A stretch of DNA of 64,000 nucleotides from Fibrobacterota bacterium (GCA_028287505.1 JAQBPN010000001.1:83738-147737); one strand, 5' to 3'; shown: positions 8,726-19,700, counted from the first letter of the stretch. Numbers and translations: made by a program. The notes: generated by a model not told the origin, from the letters alone.

Positions 8726-10624
8726 TTGGGACGCACGTTGTCGGCCGTTTATCTGATTCTCGCCTTTGGCACGAGCCTGGTTTCCGCGGCGACGCCCTAT
8801 AACATCGTGGTGGATGCGAACAAGGGGACTTCGGCCCTCAATCGGTTCTGGGAAAACTGCATCGGCTCCGACCATTTCTATACGGTGCTGCATACCGGAT
8901 ACGGCGGCAACGCCAAATCCGCATACGCCCTGGCCAAGACGGAATTGGGAATCAAGTCCGTACGCGCCCACGGGATGCTGAACGACGACGTAGGCATCTA
9001 CAAAGAGGACGGCTCGGGAAATCCGGTCTACAACTGGAAGAACTACGATTCCATCGCCGACTATATCGTATCCCTGGGATGGAAGCCCATCATCGAGCTC
9101 AGCTTCATGCCCAAGGCCCTGGCTTCCGGAACCACCACCACCTGCTGGTACAATGGCGTTCCCGGCAACGTGACCCCGCCCAAGGACTATACCAAGTGGA
9201 AGAACCTGGTCACGGAGATCATCAAACACAGTGAAGCCCGGTTCGGAGCCGCGGAAGTCCAGGCCTGGCGCTGGGAGGTCTGGAATGAGCCCGATATCAA
9301 GCCGCAGTTCTTCACCGGATCCGAGGACGACTATTTCAAGATGTACGACTATGCGTCCGAAGGAGCCGTCGCGGCCGACTCCAACGTCAAAATCGGCGGG
9401 CCCGCCACCGCCATCTCGGACACCGCGGGGCTGCTGAAGCGGTTCCTGAACCATTGTATGACGACCAACCTGGCCAACCCCGCCAAGCACAGCACCAAGG
9501 TCGACTTCATCTCCTGGCACCAATACCCCTGGAACGAAGGGGATCAGAACCCCACCGCCTTCGCCCCGCGCAATCGCGGCATCGTGCAGTTCCTGAAGCG
9601 CTATCCGACCCTGAAACTGGAAAATCTCCAGACCGAGTGGAACGCCAGCGCCAGGTACAACTACTTCGACGACGAAGCCAACGCATCCTTCGTGGTGAAA
9701 TCCGTGCATTCGCTTTTCCCGGAAATGAACCAGGGCACTCCGCCTCCCGACGTATTCAGCTTCTGGGTGGTCTCGGACATCTTCGAGGAAGGCAATCTCA
9801 GTTCCACCTCCGCTTTCGCCGGCGCCATGGGCATGATCCTGCGCCAGCGGGACGCCAAGAAGCCGTCCTACAACGCCTTCAAGATGCTGCACATGCTGGG
9901 CGATTCCAGCCTGACCCTCACGGGCGGCACCACCAACGACAAAGGCCTCAACGGATTGGCCACCATCAGCAAGGACAAGACCAAAATCCAGGTCCTGATC
10001 TACGATCATACCTACGGGTCGGGCGCAAATCCCACCTTCGCGACCGTCAACGATTCCGTGCACCTGCAGATCAAGAACCTGCCGTTCCCTCCCGGCAGAA
10101 TCAAGGTCGAGCGCTACGGCGTGGACAAGAACCACAGCAACTCCTTCACCACCTGGGTGGCCCAGGGCCGCCCGGCCAAGCCGAGCGAAGCGCAGTGGGA
10201 CCAGTTGGCCGCCGACGGCGCCTTGAAACTGCTGGATAGCGCCACTACCGTGCCCCTCACCGGCACCACCTTTTCCAAGGACTATCCGCAAGCCCAGCCA
10301 GGCGTCTCCCTGTTGGTCCTGACGGGCGAGACTCCCGTCGGGATCGCAACGCCACCTTCCGGAAAGACCGGCAACCTGGGACTGCAAGGTTCCGTGATCG
10401 GCAATGCTCTGACGGTAGGCTATACGCTGCCCAAAGACATGTCCGTGACGCTGACCCTGGTGGACCGCCTTGGCAAGGTGGTTTCCCGGATCGAGACCGG
10501 CGGCATGCAGCGCGCCGGCGGACACCGCGTCAGCCTCGCATCGCCGTCGCCCGGCGCCTATTTCTGTATCCTGCAGTCCGGCGGAACCGTGGTGGAAACC
10601 GCGGCCGTTTCGGTTTTGCGTTAA
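8726..10624 (+). CDS. Secreted GH39-like glycoside hydrolase
   Basis: A 632-residue exported enzyme. The TTG start at 8726 has GGGAGG 5 bp upstream and begins a signal peptide (LGRTLSAVYLILAFGTSLVSA). The body matches GH39 (beta-xylosidase-type) TIM barrels: the acid/base Glu188 lies in VWNEPD and the candidate nucleophile Glu304 in TEWNAS. GH39 enzymes cleave beta-xylosides or related glycosides with retention. The last about 85 residues form a beta-sandwich tail with LVDRLGKVVSR and PGAYFCIL, like type IX sorting domains. The GH5 gene follows after 30 bp, probably in one operon. The exact substrate is not deducible. Confidence 0.85.
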   Translation: MGRTLSAVYLILAFGTSLVSAATPYNIVVDANKGTSALNRFWENCIGSDHFYTVLHTGYGGNAKSAYALAKTELGIKSVRAHGMLNDDVGIYKEDGSGNPVYNWKNYDSIADYIVSLGWKPIIELSFMPKALASGTTTTCWYNGVPGNVTPPKDYTKWKNLVTEIIKHSEARFGAAEVQAWRWEVWNEPDIKPQFFTGSEDDYFKMYDYASEGAVAADSNVKIGGPATAISDTAGLLKRFLNHCMTTNLANPAKHSTKVDFISWHQYPWNEGDQNPTAFAPRNRGIVQFLKRYPTLKLENLQTEWNASARYNYFDDEANASFVVKSVHSLFPEMNQGTPPPDVFSFWVVSDIFEEGNLSSTSAFAGAMGMILRQRDAKKPSYNAFKMLHMLGDSSLTLTGGTTNDKGLNGLATISKDKTKIQVLIYDHTYGSGANPTFATVNDSVHLQIKNLPFPPGRIKVERYGVDKNHSNSFTTWVAQGRPAKPSEAQWDQLAADGALKLLDSATTVPLTGTTFSKDYPQAQPGVSLLVLTGETPVGIATPPSGKTGNLGLQGSVIGNALTVGYTLPKDMSVTLTLVDRLGKVVSRIETGGMQRAGGHRVSLASPSPGAYFCILQSGGTVVETAAVSVLR

Positions 10625-10654
10625 GATGAACATCGATAGCACGGGGATACTCGC

Positions 10655-12187
10655 TTGAAAAAATCCGCAACCGCATTCGCCATTTCGGCATCCTTGGCCT
10701 GCATGGGCCTCTCCGCTTTGTGCGCGCCTTCGGCCTTTGCCCAGGCTTCCCGCCCCTTCCTCAAAACCGACGGGATATACATCCGCAACGGCAACGGGAC
10801 CGGGGATACGGTCTGGCTTTACGGCGTGAACTTCGGCGGCCTGTTCGTCCATGAACCCTGGATGTCGCCCCTGGCCGGCCCCACCACGGAATGGGATTCG
10901 CGCACCACCCTGGAAACCCGCTTCGGGAAACCGGCCGCGCAAAAGCTGCTGGCCACCTATTGGGATTCCTGGGCCACCGCCGTCGACTTCAAGAACATCG
11001 CCGCCGACGGCATGAACTGCGTGCGCATGCCCGTCTACTTCCTGGATTTCATGGACGACAACGGCAATTGGCGCATGGACAGCGTCACGAAGGCCATCGA
11101 CTTCGCCCGCATCGACAAGCTGGTGAATGCGGCCACCGCCGCCGGAGTCTTTACCGTGCTCGACCTGCACGGAGCGCCCGGATCCCAGAACGGCAACCAG
11201 CATTCCGGCAAGACTACCGGCGCCAACCTGTACACCACCCCGCGCTACCAGGATATGCTGATCAAGTTCTGGACCGGCATGGCGGACCATTTCAAAGACA
11301 ATCCCGCCATCGCCGGATATGATTTGCTGAACGAGCCCTCCTCCACTTTTCCCGGGGCCATGGGCCAGAACGTGGTGGACCTGTACGACCGCAGCTACAA
11401 GGCCATCCGCACCCTGGACAGCAACCATATCGTCTTCATGGAAGCCATCTGGGCCTGGAACCTGCTCCCCGATCCCAAGACCAAGGGCTGGTCCAACGTA
11501 TCCTACAGCCTGCATTACTATCAGTGGACCAACAATTCCGATTTCAACACCATGAAGACTTTTTTCGACGGGAAGATCAGCGACGCCAAGACCTGGTCGG
11601 TGAAATACCAGGTGCCCCACTTCGCGGGGGAGTTCACCCTCTTCGGCAACCCCCAGGTGTGGGATTACGGCATGACCGCCATAGTGAAGGAAAATTGGAA
11701 CTGGACCTTCTGGAGCTACAAGGTGACCGGGACCAATTCGAGCTGGGGCCTGTACACGGCCAAGAATCCCGGACCCAATACTCCCAATGTGAACACGGAC
11801 ACCTACGACCAGATCCTCCAGAAGTGGGGCCATTGGGACACCCCCACCTACTTCACGCGCAACGCCATGGTGGGCGATGCGGTGAAGAAAGCGGCGCTGC
11901 TGCGTCCGGTGGTGCGCCCTACCCTCACCCCTACCTCGGTTGCCGGGCGGGGTAAAGAGCAAGGCCTCGCCCTGAGGCTTTCCGGCCGCGCGCTGGCAAT
12001 CTCGCTTCCCCAGGCAGGTACCTGGCGCGTGACCCTGCGGAACCTCCGCGGCAAGGCCGTTCGCAGTTTGCGCGCGGAAGGAAAGTCCTTTTCGATGCCC
12101 GCGGAGGGATTGGAGAACGGCGTCTACGGAGTGACCGTCGATGGCGCGGACCAGTCCTATTCGGGCCGTATCGTCATCGAGCGTTGA
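10655..12187 (+). CDS. Secreted GH5 endoglucanase-like enzyme
   Basis: A 510-residue exported protein with signal peptide ending ...SAFAQA. The catalytic domain (about residues 35-400) is GH5-like: the acid/base Glu227 is in LLNEPSS and the nucleophile Glu326 in FAGEF, with conserved LDLHGAPGSQNG and SLHYYQW stretches. Such enzymes cut beta-1,4-glucans, mannans or related polymers. A C-terminal module of about 75 residues (LRNLRGKAVRSL...ENGVYGVTV...IVIER) resembles a type IX sorting domain. Translation is from a TTG with GGGGA upstream. It follows the GH39 gene by 30 bp, so the two likely act on the same plant or microbial polysaccharide. Confidence 0.88.
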   Translation: MKKSATAFAISASLACMGLSALCAPSAFAQASRPFLKTDGIYIRNGNGTGDTVWLYGVNFGGLFVHEPWMSPLAGPTTEWDSRTTLETRFGKPAAQKLLATYWDSWATAVDFKNIAADGMNCVRMPVYFLDFMDDNGNWRMDSVTKAIDFARIDKLVNAATAAGVFTVLDLHGAPGSQNGNQHSGKTTGANLYTTPRYQDMLIKFWTGMADHFKDNPAIAGYDLLNEPSSTFPGAMGQNVVDLYDRSYKAIRTLDSNHIVFMEAIWAWNLLPDPKTKGWSNVSYSLHYYQWTNNSDFNTMKTFFDGKISDAKTWSVKYQVPHFAGEFTLFGNPQVWDYGMTAIVKENWNWTFWSYKVTGTNSSWGLYTAKNPGPNTPNVNTDTYDQILQKWGHWDTPTYFTRNAMVGDAVKKAALLRPVVRPTLTPTSVAGRGKEQGLALRLSGRALAISLPQAGTWRVTLRNLRGKAVRSLRAEGKSFSMPAEGLENGVYGVTVDGADQSYSGRIVIER

Positions 12188-12503
12188 GAGCTTCCTGTTT
12201 TCCTTCCGTTGATCAGGCATCCGCAGGCGTTGCGGCCTGACGGGCCTTTGCGATCGGCGTTACCGTTCCTCCCCAAGGCCATGGGGTTGAAGAGATTCGC
12301 GTACCGCGCCGCACATGAAAAAGTGTCTCCCATCAGATTGACGATCAACCTTCCCGGCGGGTAGCCCGATATCCTGGTATACAGGATCAAATGGACGGCA
12401 TACAATGCCTGGTTTTGGCAGGCACACGGACAATCCTGGAAATACACAGGACAAAAAGCCACGCAGGCATCCATGGCCTGGAGGCGAGGGTGGCGGACGG
12501 TCC
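12188..12503. other. Non-coding gap after GH5 with related inverted repeats
   Basis: The stretch contains a hairpin CCGCA-GGCGT-TGCGG inside CAGG...CCTG (about 12213-12239) without a T-run. Further on are two related imperfect inverted repeats: ATCCTG-GTATA-CAGGAT (12371-12387) and ATCCTG...CAGGAC (about 12436-12454). GGCAT-ACA-ATGCC lies between them. No gene is visible. Confidence 0.35.
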
Positions 12504-12535
12504 AAAGAAAAAGCCGCCCCGGGCGGGACGGCTTT
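12504..12535 (-). terminator. Intrinsic terminator of the first GSDH gene
   Basis: On the minus strand arms AAAGCCG and CGGCTTT (12529-12535 and 12510-12516) enclose a GC-rich loop and are followed by TTTTTCTTT. It lies 42 bp after the stop of the minus-strand dehydrogenase gene. Confidence 0.8.
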
Positions 12536-12576
12536 GCAATAAAACCGGATTCGGGTCGGAGCCCGAACCGATAGGC

Positions 12577-13962
12577 TTAAAGGACCACCTTGGTCACGGC
12601 TTGGGATGTGCCGCTCTTCCAGACCAGCAAATGGGTTCCCCGGGCGGAAGCAAATGTCAGTTCCCCAGGCCCCTTGGCATTGAAATTTTTCACCGCCAGG
12701 ACCTTGCCGTCCAGGCTGCGCAACTCGACGGTCTGCAATCCCGCCTGTTCCAGGTCGATCAGGATGCGGCCGGGCAATACCGACCAGTTCATGCGGCTCG
12801 CCGCCGCGATGCTGGATTGCTTCTCAGGAGTGATGTCGGTGGTGGGTTCCGTCCCATACCAGACCTTGGTCACCCTGCCGTCCCCGTAACGCGTATCTTC
12901 CGTCTGGCAGCGCGTGGTCACGTATATCGCTCCCACGGCGTCCTGCTTCACGTCGATAGGGCATTGGAAGGCCGAGAAGTTCTTCGCGCCGCTGTGGGCC
13001 GCGTCCTGCATCTTGAGCTGGGTCACGTCGATGCCGCCGAAGAAGTATTTATCGCGGTACTCCGCGGGAAAGTTGGTGCCCGTATACCAGAGCGATCCGA
13101 TCATGGCCCGGCCGCTGATGCCGGCGCTGTTGGCGGTCCACAGCGGGTTCTTGGTTCCCGTTCCGCCGAAGCCGTAGTTGGTGCCGGGGGGGCCGAATTC
13201 GTTCACCCGGTCGTCGCCGGAGTTGCCGCGCACTTCGCTGAACCAGAAGGCCTTGGTGTTGGAGTTGTAGGACAGGGTGAAGGGCTGGCGCAGACCCCAG
13301 AAGTATACCGCCCGCGCATCGCCGGTGTTGGTGGTGTAGAAGGGGTTGTCGGAGGGGATGTCCCCTTCGGGGATGTTGATGCGGAGGATTTTCCCCTCGA
13401 CGCGGTTCTTGGTCTGGGCATTGGTGGGCCCGGGTTCCCCGTCATTGATGGCGCCGCGACATCCCGAGGCTACGTAGAGCTTGCCGTCCTCGCCGATGGC
13501 CAGGCCGCCGCCGTGGTGATATTGGGGGCCCGAATCGCCCAGGCTGATCATCAATTTCTCGGAGTTCCCGTCCACCACGTCGCCCGTCACCGTGAAGCGG
13601 CTGACCTGGTCGATGCCGTTGTTGCCGCTGGCCTTGGTGTACCAGACGTAGATGTAATTGTTGGTCGCGAAATTGGGATCGGCCAGGATGCACATCATCC
13701 CTTTCTCGAAGCGGCTGTTGGTCTTCGAGCTCCAGTCCATGAACGGAGTGGCGACCTTCACGCCGTTTTTGATCAGAGTGACCTTGCCGTATTTCTCGAT
13801 GGCAAGGATGCGCCCGTCGGGCAGCACCGCGGACGATACGGCATCCAGGCCGGTGATCAAATCCTTTTGGGTGAATCCCGTTGGCAGGGCGGACAGGTCG
13901 GTGACCAGCAGGGCCGACACGACCAAGGCCAGGAGGGGTAATAGGGCGTACTTACGGATCAT
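12577..13962 (-). CDS. Secreted glucose/sorbosone dehydrogenase-like propeller (GSDH 1)
   Basis: A 461-residue exported protein of the soluble aldose/sorbosone dehydrogenase family, a six-bladed propeller that in characterised members binds PQQ and Ca and oxidises sugars at C1. The candidate general-base His is in YHHGGGLAIG, and RQPFTL resembles the family's conserved R-N-P/R-Q-P turn. The start at 13962 has AAGGAG 6 bp upstream and begins a signal peptide. The C-terminal about 70 residues (LRSLDGKVLAVK...HLLVWKSG) look like a type IX sorting module. A palindrome 121 bp and a TATATT 65 bp upstream suggest regulated transcription. PQQ synthesis genes are not in the window. Confidence 0.82.
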   Translation of the reverse strand: MIRKYALLPLLALVVSALLVTDLSALPTGFTQKDLITGLDAVSSAVLPDGRILAIEKYGKVTLIKNGVKVATPFMDWSSKTNSRFEKGMMCILADPNFATNNYIYVWYTKASGNNGIDQVSRFTVTGDVVDGNSEKLMISLGDSGPQYHHGGGLAIGEDGKLYVASGCRGAINDGEPGPTNAQTKNRVEGKILRINIPEGDIPSDNPFYTTNTGDARAVYFWGLRQPFTLSYNSNTKAFWFSEVRGNSGDDRVNEFGPPGTNYGFGGTGTKNPLWTANSAGISGRAMIGSLWYTGTNFPAEYRDKYFFGGIDVTQLKMQDAAHSGAKNFSAFQCPIDVKQDAVGAIYVTTRCQTEDTRYGDGRVTKVWYGTEPTTDITPEKQSSIAAASRMNWSVLPGRILIDLEQAGLQTVELRSLDGKVLAVKNFNAKGPGELTFASARGTHLLVWKSGTSQAVTKVVL

Positions 13963-14026
13963 CTTGAGCTCCTTACTGAATAACCCCATCGGCTGGGTAT
14001 GCCGGGTCCCCTCCCGTACTGGAGAG

Positions 14027-14096
14027 AATATAGCGCACCGGCATGGCCCGCCGTGGGTTCGCGGCCGGGGCCGGAATATTTATTCACAGTTGTGAA
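14027..14096 (-). promoter_or_regulatory. Candidate activator-type promoter of GSDH 1
   Basis: The palindrome TTCACA-GT-TGTGAA occupies 14083-14096. A -10-like TATATT reads on the minus strand at 14032-14027, 60 bp from the palindrome centre. The -35 position (about 14050-14055) reads CACGGC and does not match a consensus. The predicted leader is about 57 nt. The spacing is nearly identical to that at 25110-25178. Confidence 0.55.
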
Positions 14097-14192
14097 CTTC
14101 CAGTCCAATATATTTCGCGGAAGCAACAAAACCCAATCGGAACGCCTGATTACGGCCGTTGGACACGCTTGCGGAGGAACCCGCGCCGAGGC

Positions 14193-15788
14193 CTATTCGC
14201 TAACGCGGAAATGGAACATCATCCCCGCCTCCATATGTTCGGCGATGTGGCAATGGGCCATCCAGGCGCCCGGATTGGACGCGTCCAGCAGGAGATCGGC
14301 GGTGGCTCCCGACGGGACCAGGTAGGTGTCCTTCCAGGCCAGGTCGGGATTGGTCTTGCCGTTGACCCGGACCACCAGGAACCGCTGGCCGTGGAAGTGG
14401 ATGGGGTGGGGCATGGCATGCACCGCATTGGAATCGTTCTTGATGCGGATGAGCACTTGGTCCCCGCGTTTGAACTCCCAGAGGATCTGGTGGTTTTCGA
14501 GTCCCGTTTGGAGGTCCCGGATCACCCATGACATGTTCGCCGGCGTGGAGCTTGAGTTCATGACCCCCATGGTATCCACCCATTCAATCCCCAGGGAACC
14601 GTCCGGCCCGTGTTCCGTGGCCGCGATTTTGGCCGCCGGCCCGGGAACGCCCTCCGCCGCGGTCATAGCGGCCATGTGCATGTGCGGGCCCATGCTGCCG
14701 GTGAAAAACAGTTCCTTGTCGGGTTTGGGCTTGTCGAAGGAGGCCCGGAACCCGTCGATGTCCTTGATGACGGAGACGTTGGTATCCGTATCCGAATACG
14801 CGCCGCCGAAATGCGTGTCCACGGAGTCCTCCGACACGTGGACGGTGCCGAGTTTCAGATACCGGTCCGGCATCTCGTGGTAGAGAAGGACCGTACCCGT
14901 GTCCTTGAACATCACCTCGTACACCAGGCGTTCCCCGGGAGCGATGAACTCGCTGCCCATGTGCTGGGAGCGTTCGTATTTGCCGTTGTCGGATCCCACT
15001 ACCTTCATCCAATGCTGGTTCGTCACCAGGTTGATCACCCGCGAGTTGCAGGCGTTGGTCGCATAGAACCGCACGTATTCGTTGCGCTTGATGTTGAGGG
15101 TGTAGTCGGTGTCCCCGTTCACCAGGAACACGTTCCCGAATCGGCCCATCATCACGTAATCCGCCATGTCTTTGCGGATGGGAACCAGACCGTTGCTGTC
15201 CATCTTCACTTCGCTGATGACGAGCGGCACCTCCCGATCCACGGGGTTCCAATAACCGGAATCCCTGGGCGTAACAAGGAAGTTACCATAGAGGCCGAGC
15301 TGCTGGTACACGTCCTCGCGCAGATGGCTGTGGTACCAGTACACCCCCGGATCCGGGAAGACGATGGTGTAGGCGAAGTCCTTGCCGTCTTCCACGGGAT
15401 ACTGGGTGTAGCCGGGGGCTCCATCGAAGCGGGAATCCAGGCGTATGCCATGGGGATGCAGGGTGATGGGTGAGCCGGAACGGTTGCGCAGGTTCAGGGT
15501 GATGGTATCGCCCTGGGTGACCCGGATGATGGGGCCCGGGATGGATCCATTGAAGGCCGCCATGCGGACTTCCTTGCCCAGGATGACTTTCTTCACGGGG
15601 GAAACGGTGAGATCGAGACTGTCATGGTTATGCAGTTCCCGGGTCTCCGTGACCGTGGCCTCTTCCAGGCCCTCCACGCTCTGGGAAAAGTAAGGGTCTT
15701 CCGGCGGACCTGAGGGTGAGCGCGAATCGAAAAGGCAGCCGGTAAGGACGAAAGCCAGGAAAACCTGTTTACCGAGGCGCGAATCCAT
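14193..15788 (-). CDS. Multicopper oxidase lipoprotein
   Basis: A 531-residue lipoprotein (lipobox VLTGC) with three cupredoxin-type domains. All copper ligand motifs are visible: LHPHG, WYHSH, HPIHFHGQ and HCHIAEHMEAGM, so type 1 and trinuclear sites should be intact. Methionine-rich stretches such as MGPHMHMAAM recall copper-tolerant oxidases. It would oxidise phenolics, metals or other electron donors with O2 at the cell surface. The chosen ATG (15788) begins the lipoprotein signal; the frame is open for 42 further codons with no signal logic. It is transcribed toward GSDH 1, but a promoter lies between them. Confidence 0.88.
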   Translation of the reverse strand: MDSRLGKQVFLAFVLTGCLFDSRSPSGPPEDPYFSQSVEGLEEATVTETRELHNHDSLDLTVSPVKKVILGKEVRMAAFNGSIPGPIIRVTQGDTITLNLRNRSGSPITLHPHGIRLDSRFDGAPGYTQYPVEDGKDFAYTIVFPDPGVYWYHSHLREDVYQQLGLYGNFLVTPRDSGYWNPVDREVPLVISEVKMDSNGLVPIRKDMADYVMMGRFGNVFLVNGDTDYTLNIKRNEYVRFYATNACNSRVINLVTNQHWMKVVGSDNGKYERSQHMGSEFIAPGERLVYEVMFKDTGTVLLYHEMPDRYLKLGTVHVSEDSVDTHFGGAYSDTDTNVSVIKDIDGFRASFDKPKPDKELFFTGSMGPHMHMAAMTAAEGVPGPAAKIAATEHGPDGSLGIEWVDTMGVMNSSSTPANMSWVIRDLQTGLENHQILWEFKRGDQVLIRIKNDSNAVHAMPHPIHFHGQRFLVVRVNGKTNPDLAWKDTYLVPSGATADLLLDASNPGAWMAHCHIAEHMEAGMMFHFRVSE

Positions 15789-15955
15789 CCACGACTGTTC
15801 TTGTCCCACCTTTCTGAAAATAACACCGTAGCCCGGCAGGCAAAGGAGGATTCTTCCGAAACCGCTTTTAACCTCAAAAGCGGGGCGCTGGAGGGCTTTT
15901 GTGACCGCAATCATTACCCTCGACCGAGCCAGTGATTACTTTTCAGCCACCGACT

Positions 15956-16615
15956 ATGCGACTCGATTCAATATTTGCAATGCCCGTATGGGGAAGGCAA
16001 ACCCTCTTTGCAATGGTTTGCCTGCTTTTGCCCTCATTCCCGTGCGCCCAAACGGGCGCCCGGTACCTGTCCAAAGAGGACTACGCCGGTTCAGCTTCCC
16101 GTACCTTGAAAGTGGATACGGCCCTGGTCCGGAAGCTTTACCTGGATGGAGAGTTTGAACGGGCCATCGCGATCCTGGAATCCGATCTCAAGGCGAATGT
16201 GCCTTTCGATCATGGCGACAGCGTGTTCATCTTCAAGCACCTTGGCGTCATGTTCGCCGCCCGCTATGAGACCCGGGAGCGCGGCAAGATGTACATGCAT
16301 CAGCTCTTGATGACGGAGCCGACGGCCAAGATCATGGACATGTACGCCAGCGACATGATTTACATGATCTTCAAGAACATCCAGGATGAATTCGAGACCA
16401 ATCGCAGAAGATTCGGCCAAGGCGACACCACCGTGCCGGTCCTGACGAAGGACAATGAGGAAACAGGGACCGGAACCCATCCGAAAAGCGCCGGTAGCGG
16501 ATCGCATGGCCACTTGGCCCTATGGATTGGCGCCGCCGTGGTCGCGGCCGGGGTCGGGGGGTATTTCCTGGTCCTCGCGTTGTCGAGTTCGGGAGCCCAA
16601 AACCACAACTTTTGA
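15956..16615 (+). CDS. Exported TPR-like protein of unknown function
   Basis: About 219 residues. A hydrophobic N-terminus (TLFAMVCLLLPSFPCAQ) suggests a signal peptide, residues after it (ALVRKLYLDGEFERAIAILE) read like a TPR helix pair, and a C-terminal TM (GHLALWIGAAVVAAGVGGYF) precedes a short tail. It may be a membrane-anchored scaffold. Possible starts are GTG 15932, ATG 15956 and ATG 15980; none has a clear ribosome binding site. It is divergent from the multicopper oxidase. I do not recognise a family with a defined role. Confidence 0.6.
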   Translation: MRLDSIFAMPVWGRQTLFAMVCLLLPSFPCAQTGARYLSKEDYAGSASRTLKVDTALVRKLYLDGEFERAIAILESDLKANVPFDHGDSVFIFKHLGVMFAARYETRERGKMYMHQLLMTEPTAKIMDMYASDMIYMIFKNIQDEFETNRRRFGQGDTTVPVLTKDNEETGTGTHPKSAGSGSHGHLALWIGAAVVAAGVGGYFLVLALSSSGAQNHNF

Positions 16616-16750
16616 GGCCTCTTCCGGGTGTGGGTTTTGTAACGCCCATCACGGCCTATTCGCCCGGGCAATGTATCTTTCCCAGGCGCGGGCACGGGCC
16701 CGCCGATGTTATCGAGCATTCCATTCCAAACCTTTTGTTCAAGGTGCCGC

Positions 16751-19700
16751 ATGTCCATGAAATCCCCCCTCCGAGCGCGAGCCATCGGATTCCTTTTCGC
16801 CGCCTTGGCCTTGATCGTCCTTGCTTGCGGCCTCGCCGGCAACGAAAACACCGATCAGACTTTTTCCTTCACCAAATCCTACGATGAACTGGCGCAGTTC
16901 GATTCGGTCCAAATCGTCCTCAAGGACACCTCCGGCCATACCCTGGACAACCTGTACCGCGGCAAGGTCGACACCGTCCGGGAAATCGAACAGCTTAAAG
17001 CCATCCACTGGAAGGGCGGTATCGCCGTCATTTCCATCATCGGATACCAAGGCGGGGAAATCGTCTACAAGGTGGAAAAAAGATTCAACGGAGCCAACGA
17101 CCAGGTCCTCGACACCCTCCGCCTTATCCTGCCCGGCACCACCCTTTCCATCGACGGCCTGGAACTGCAGATGACCGAAGGCGATTCGGTCTCGTTCCCC
17201 AAAATCACGGTCACGCCCGTCGAGTTGTCGGACAAATCCCTCTCCTTCGCCTCTTCGGCTCCCCAACTGCTCCAAGTCGGGCCCACCTATCTGCGGGCGC
17301 TGCAACGCGGCACGGCCAAACTGACCGCTACGCTCAAATCGAACCCCGGCAAATCCCTGGTCTTCAACGTCACCATCCTCCCCAATCCATTGACCCCGGA
17401 CAGCCTTTTCCTCACCCCGGACACTCTACGCCTGGCTGCCGGCGGCTCCGCAGGCTCGCTCGCCGTAAAGGTGAGCCCTGCCTCCGCGGACACGGCCGTG
17501 ACCTGGAGCCTCAAAGACTCCACCATCGCCCGCATCACGGGCCCGGGAATAATCGAAGGGGTGAAACAGGGCGCGACCGTGGCCTTCGCCATTTCGAAGC
17601 GGAGGCCCGCCTTGCTGGATTCCTCCATCATTCTTGTCTCCTCACCCGTTGCCGTCAAAGAGGTCAAGTTCCAGAGTGATTCCCTGGATCTGTTCGTCGG
17701 AGGCGCCGCGGAAAGCCTGTCCGTGAACGTCCTTCCGGCTTTGGCCAATCCCAAAGTGGCCTTTGAGGTGATGAATCCCGCCCTCGTCAGCTTGATCGGC
17801 AGCCGCGTCCAGGGTCTCGCCGAGGGCACCACCGGCGTCATCGCCCGCTCCACGGAAAACCCCGCCGCCGCGGACACCCTCAAGGTGGTGATCTTCCCCA
17901 CCCAGAAAATCGACAGCGTGCGCCTGTCCTTGGACACCCTCAAACTGTTTACCGGCGCTCCCGGCGCGACCCTAACCCCCAAAGTCTATCCCTTGACGTC
18001 GAACCCTTCCCTGCTCTGGCGTTCGCAGAATCCCGCCGTGGCCACCGTCGATGGCGCGGGAAAAGTATCGCCGGTAAGCCCGGGCAAGACGCTGGTTATC
18101 GCCTTCTCCCGCGTGGACAGCACCCGGCAGGATACCGCCATTGTCCTGGTGAAACGCGACATGCCCCAGGTATCGGTGGGACGGGACACGGTCATTCCCC
18201 TCGGCACGAGCCTTTCCTTCCGGCCCCAGGTCACCCAGGAATATGGGTCCGTGGTCCAATTCCGTTGGGACCTGAACGGGGATGGGACCTGGGACGGAAC
18301 ATCGGACTCCATCAAAACCGTGTCCTACACCTATGCGGAGGCCAAGGAAGTCGTGGCCGCCTTTTCCATCAAAGACACCGAAGGCAACGATACGACGGTG
18401 ACCAGAAAAATCAAGGTCGTGGCAGGACCGGCGGTGCAGATCCTTTCGCCCAAAGACAGCACCTATACCCGGCTGTTCACCATCGATGTCACCTGGAGCG
18501 TGAATGCCAAAGAACAGGATTCCCTGAAGAAGCAGACCCTGAAACTCGGAGTGAACACGGTGACGCGCTCGGCCAAAGACGAGTCGGGCAACCTCTACTC
18601 CGCTTCGATCACGGTGATTGTGGACACCACCCCGCCGAACAAGCCCTTGGTGCATGGGCCCGCGACGACCGCGTCCAAGACCCCGACCTGGACTTGGGCC
18701 AGCGGGGGCGGAGGCGGGGCGGGGACCTACAAATATTGGTTGGATGTGGACGATTCCTCCAAGGGCAAGCAGATCAAGGATACGACCTATACGCCTCCGA
18801 CGGAATTGACGGAAGGGGTGCATACCTTGTTCGTGGCCGAGAGTGATTTGGCGGGGAATTGGTCGGTGGCGGGCAAGCTCGCGATCAAGATCGATGTGAC
18901 GGTTCCGGGGACGCCTTTGGTGGCTGTGACGCCTGCTTCTCCAACCAATGTGCGGAAGCCGAAATGGATTTGGGCGACGGGCGGGAATGGTGGCATAGGA
19001 GCTTACCAATACAAATTGGACAACGGCAATTTGGCGACGGGCGCCACGGCTACGACAGATACAACTTTTACCCCGGCGGCAAACCTGGCGAATGGTTCGC
19101 ATACGCTGTATGTGCAGGAGAAGGATTCGACGGGGAATTGGTCGGCATCGGGGAGCGCAACCATCAGTATTGACACTATCGCGCCCAATGCGCCGGTTGT
19201 GACCTCGACGACGGCATCACCAACAAATAACACGATGCCGACTTGGAATTGGACCAGCGGGGGTGGTGGCAAGGGGATCTATCGCTACAAGGTTGGGGAT
19301 ACGGTCTGGGCATCCAGCGGCTCACAGGGCAACGGAACCACTTACACGGCGAGCGCTTTGGCCGAGGGGGACAGGACGTTATTTGTGGAAGAACAAGATT
19401 CAGCGGGGAATTGGTCGACGCCGGGATCAAAGATTATTCGAATCGATTTGACTCCCCCTGGAGTTCCAACGGTTTCCAGCCCCGGCTTGAAGACAATCAG
19501 CTTGAAACCAACGTGGAGTTGGACTTCAGCTGGAAGCGGAGGCGGAGGCTACCGGGTTAAATTAGATAATTCGGATTTTACTTCGGGTTCAACCACCGTC
19601 TCAGGGTCAAGCTTCGCGCCGACGAGCAATCAGAGCGAGGGCACGCATACTTTATATGTGCAGGAAAGCGATTCGGCGGGAAATTGGTCGGGGGCTGGAT

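Noticed and set aside
8705..12220. A 1171-codon antisense open frame opposite the GH39 and GH5 genes
   Set aside because: It is a mirror of two well-supported glycosidases in GC-rich DNA; its protein is low-complexity in Gly, His and Val with no domains.
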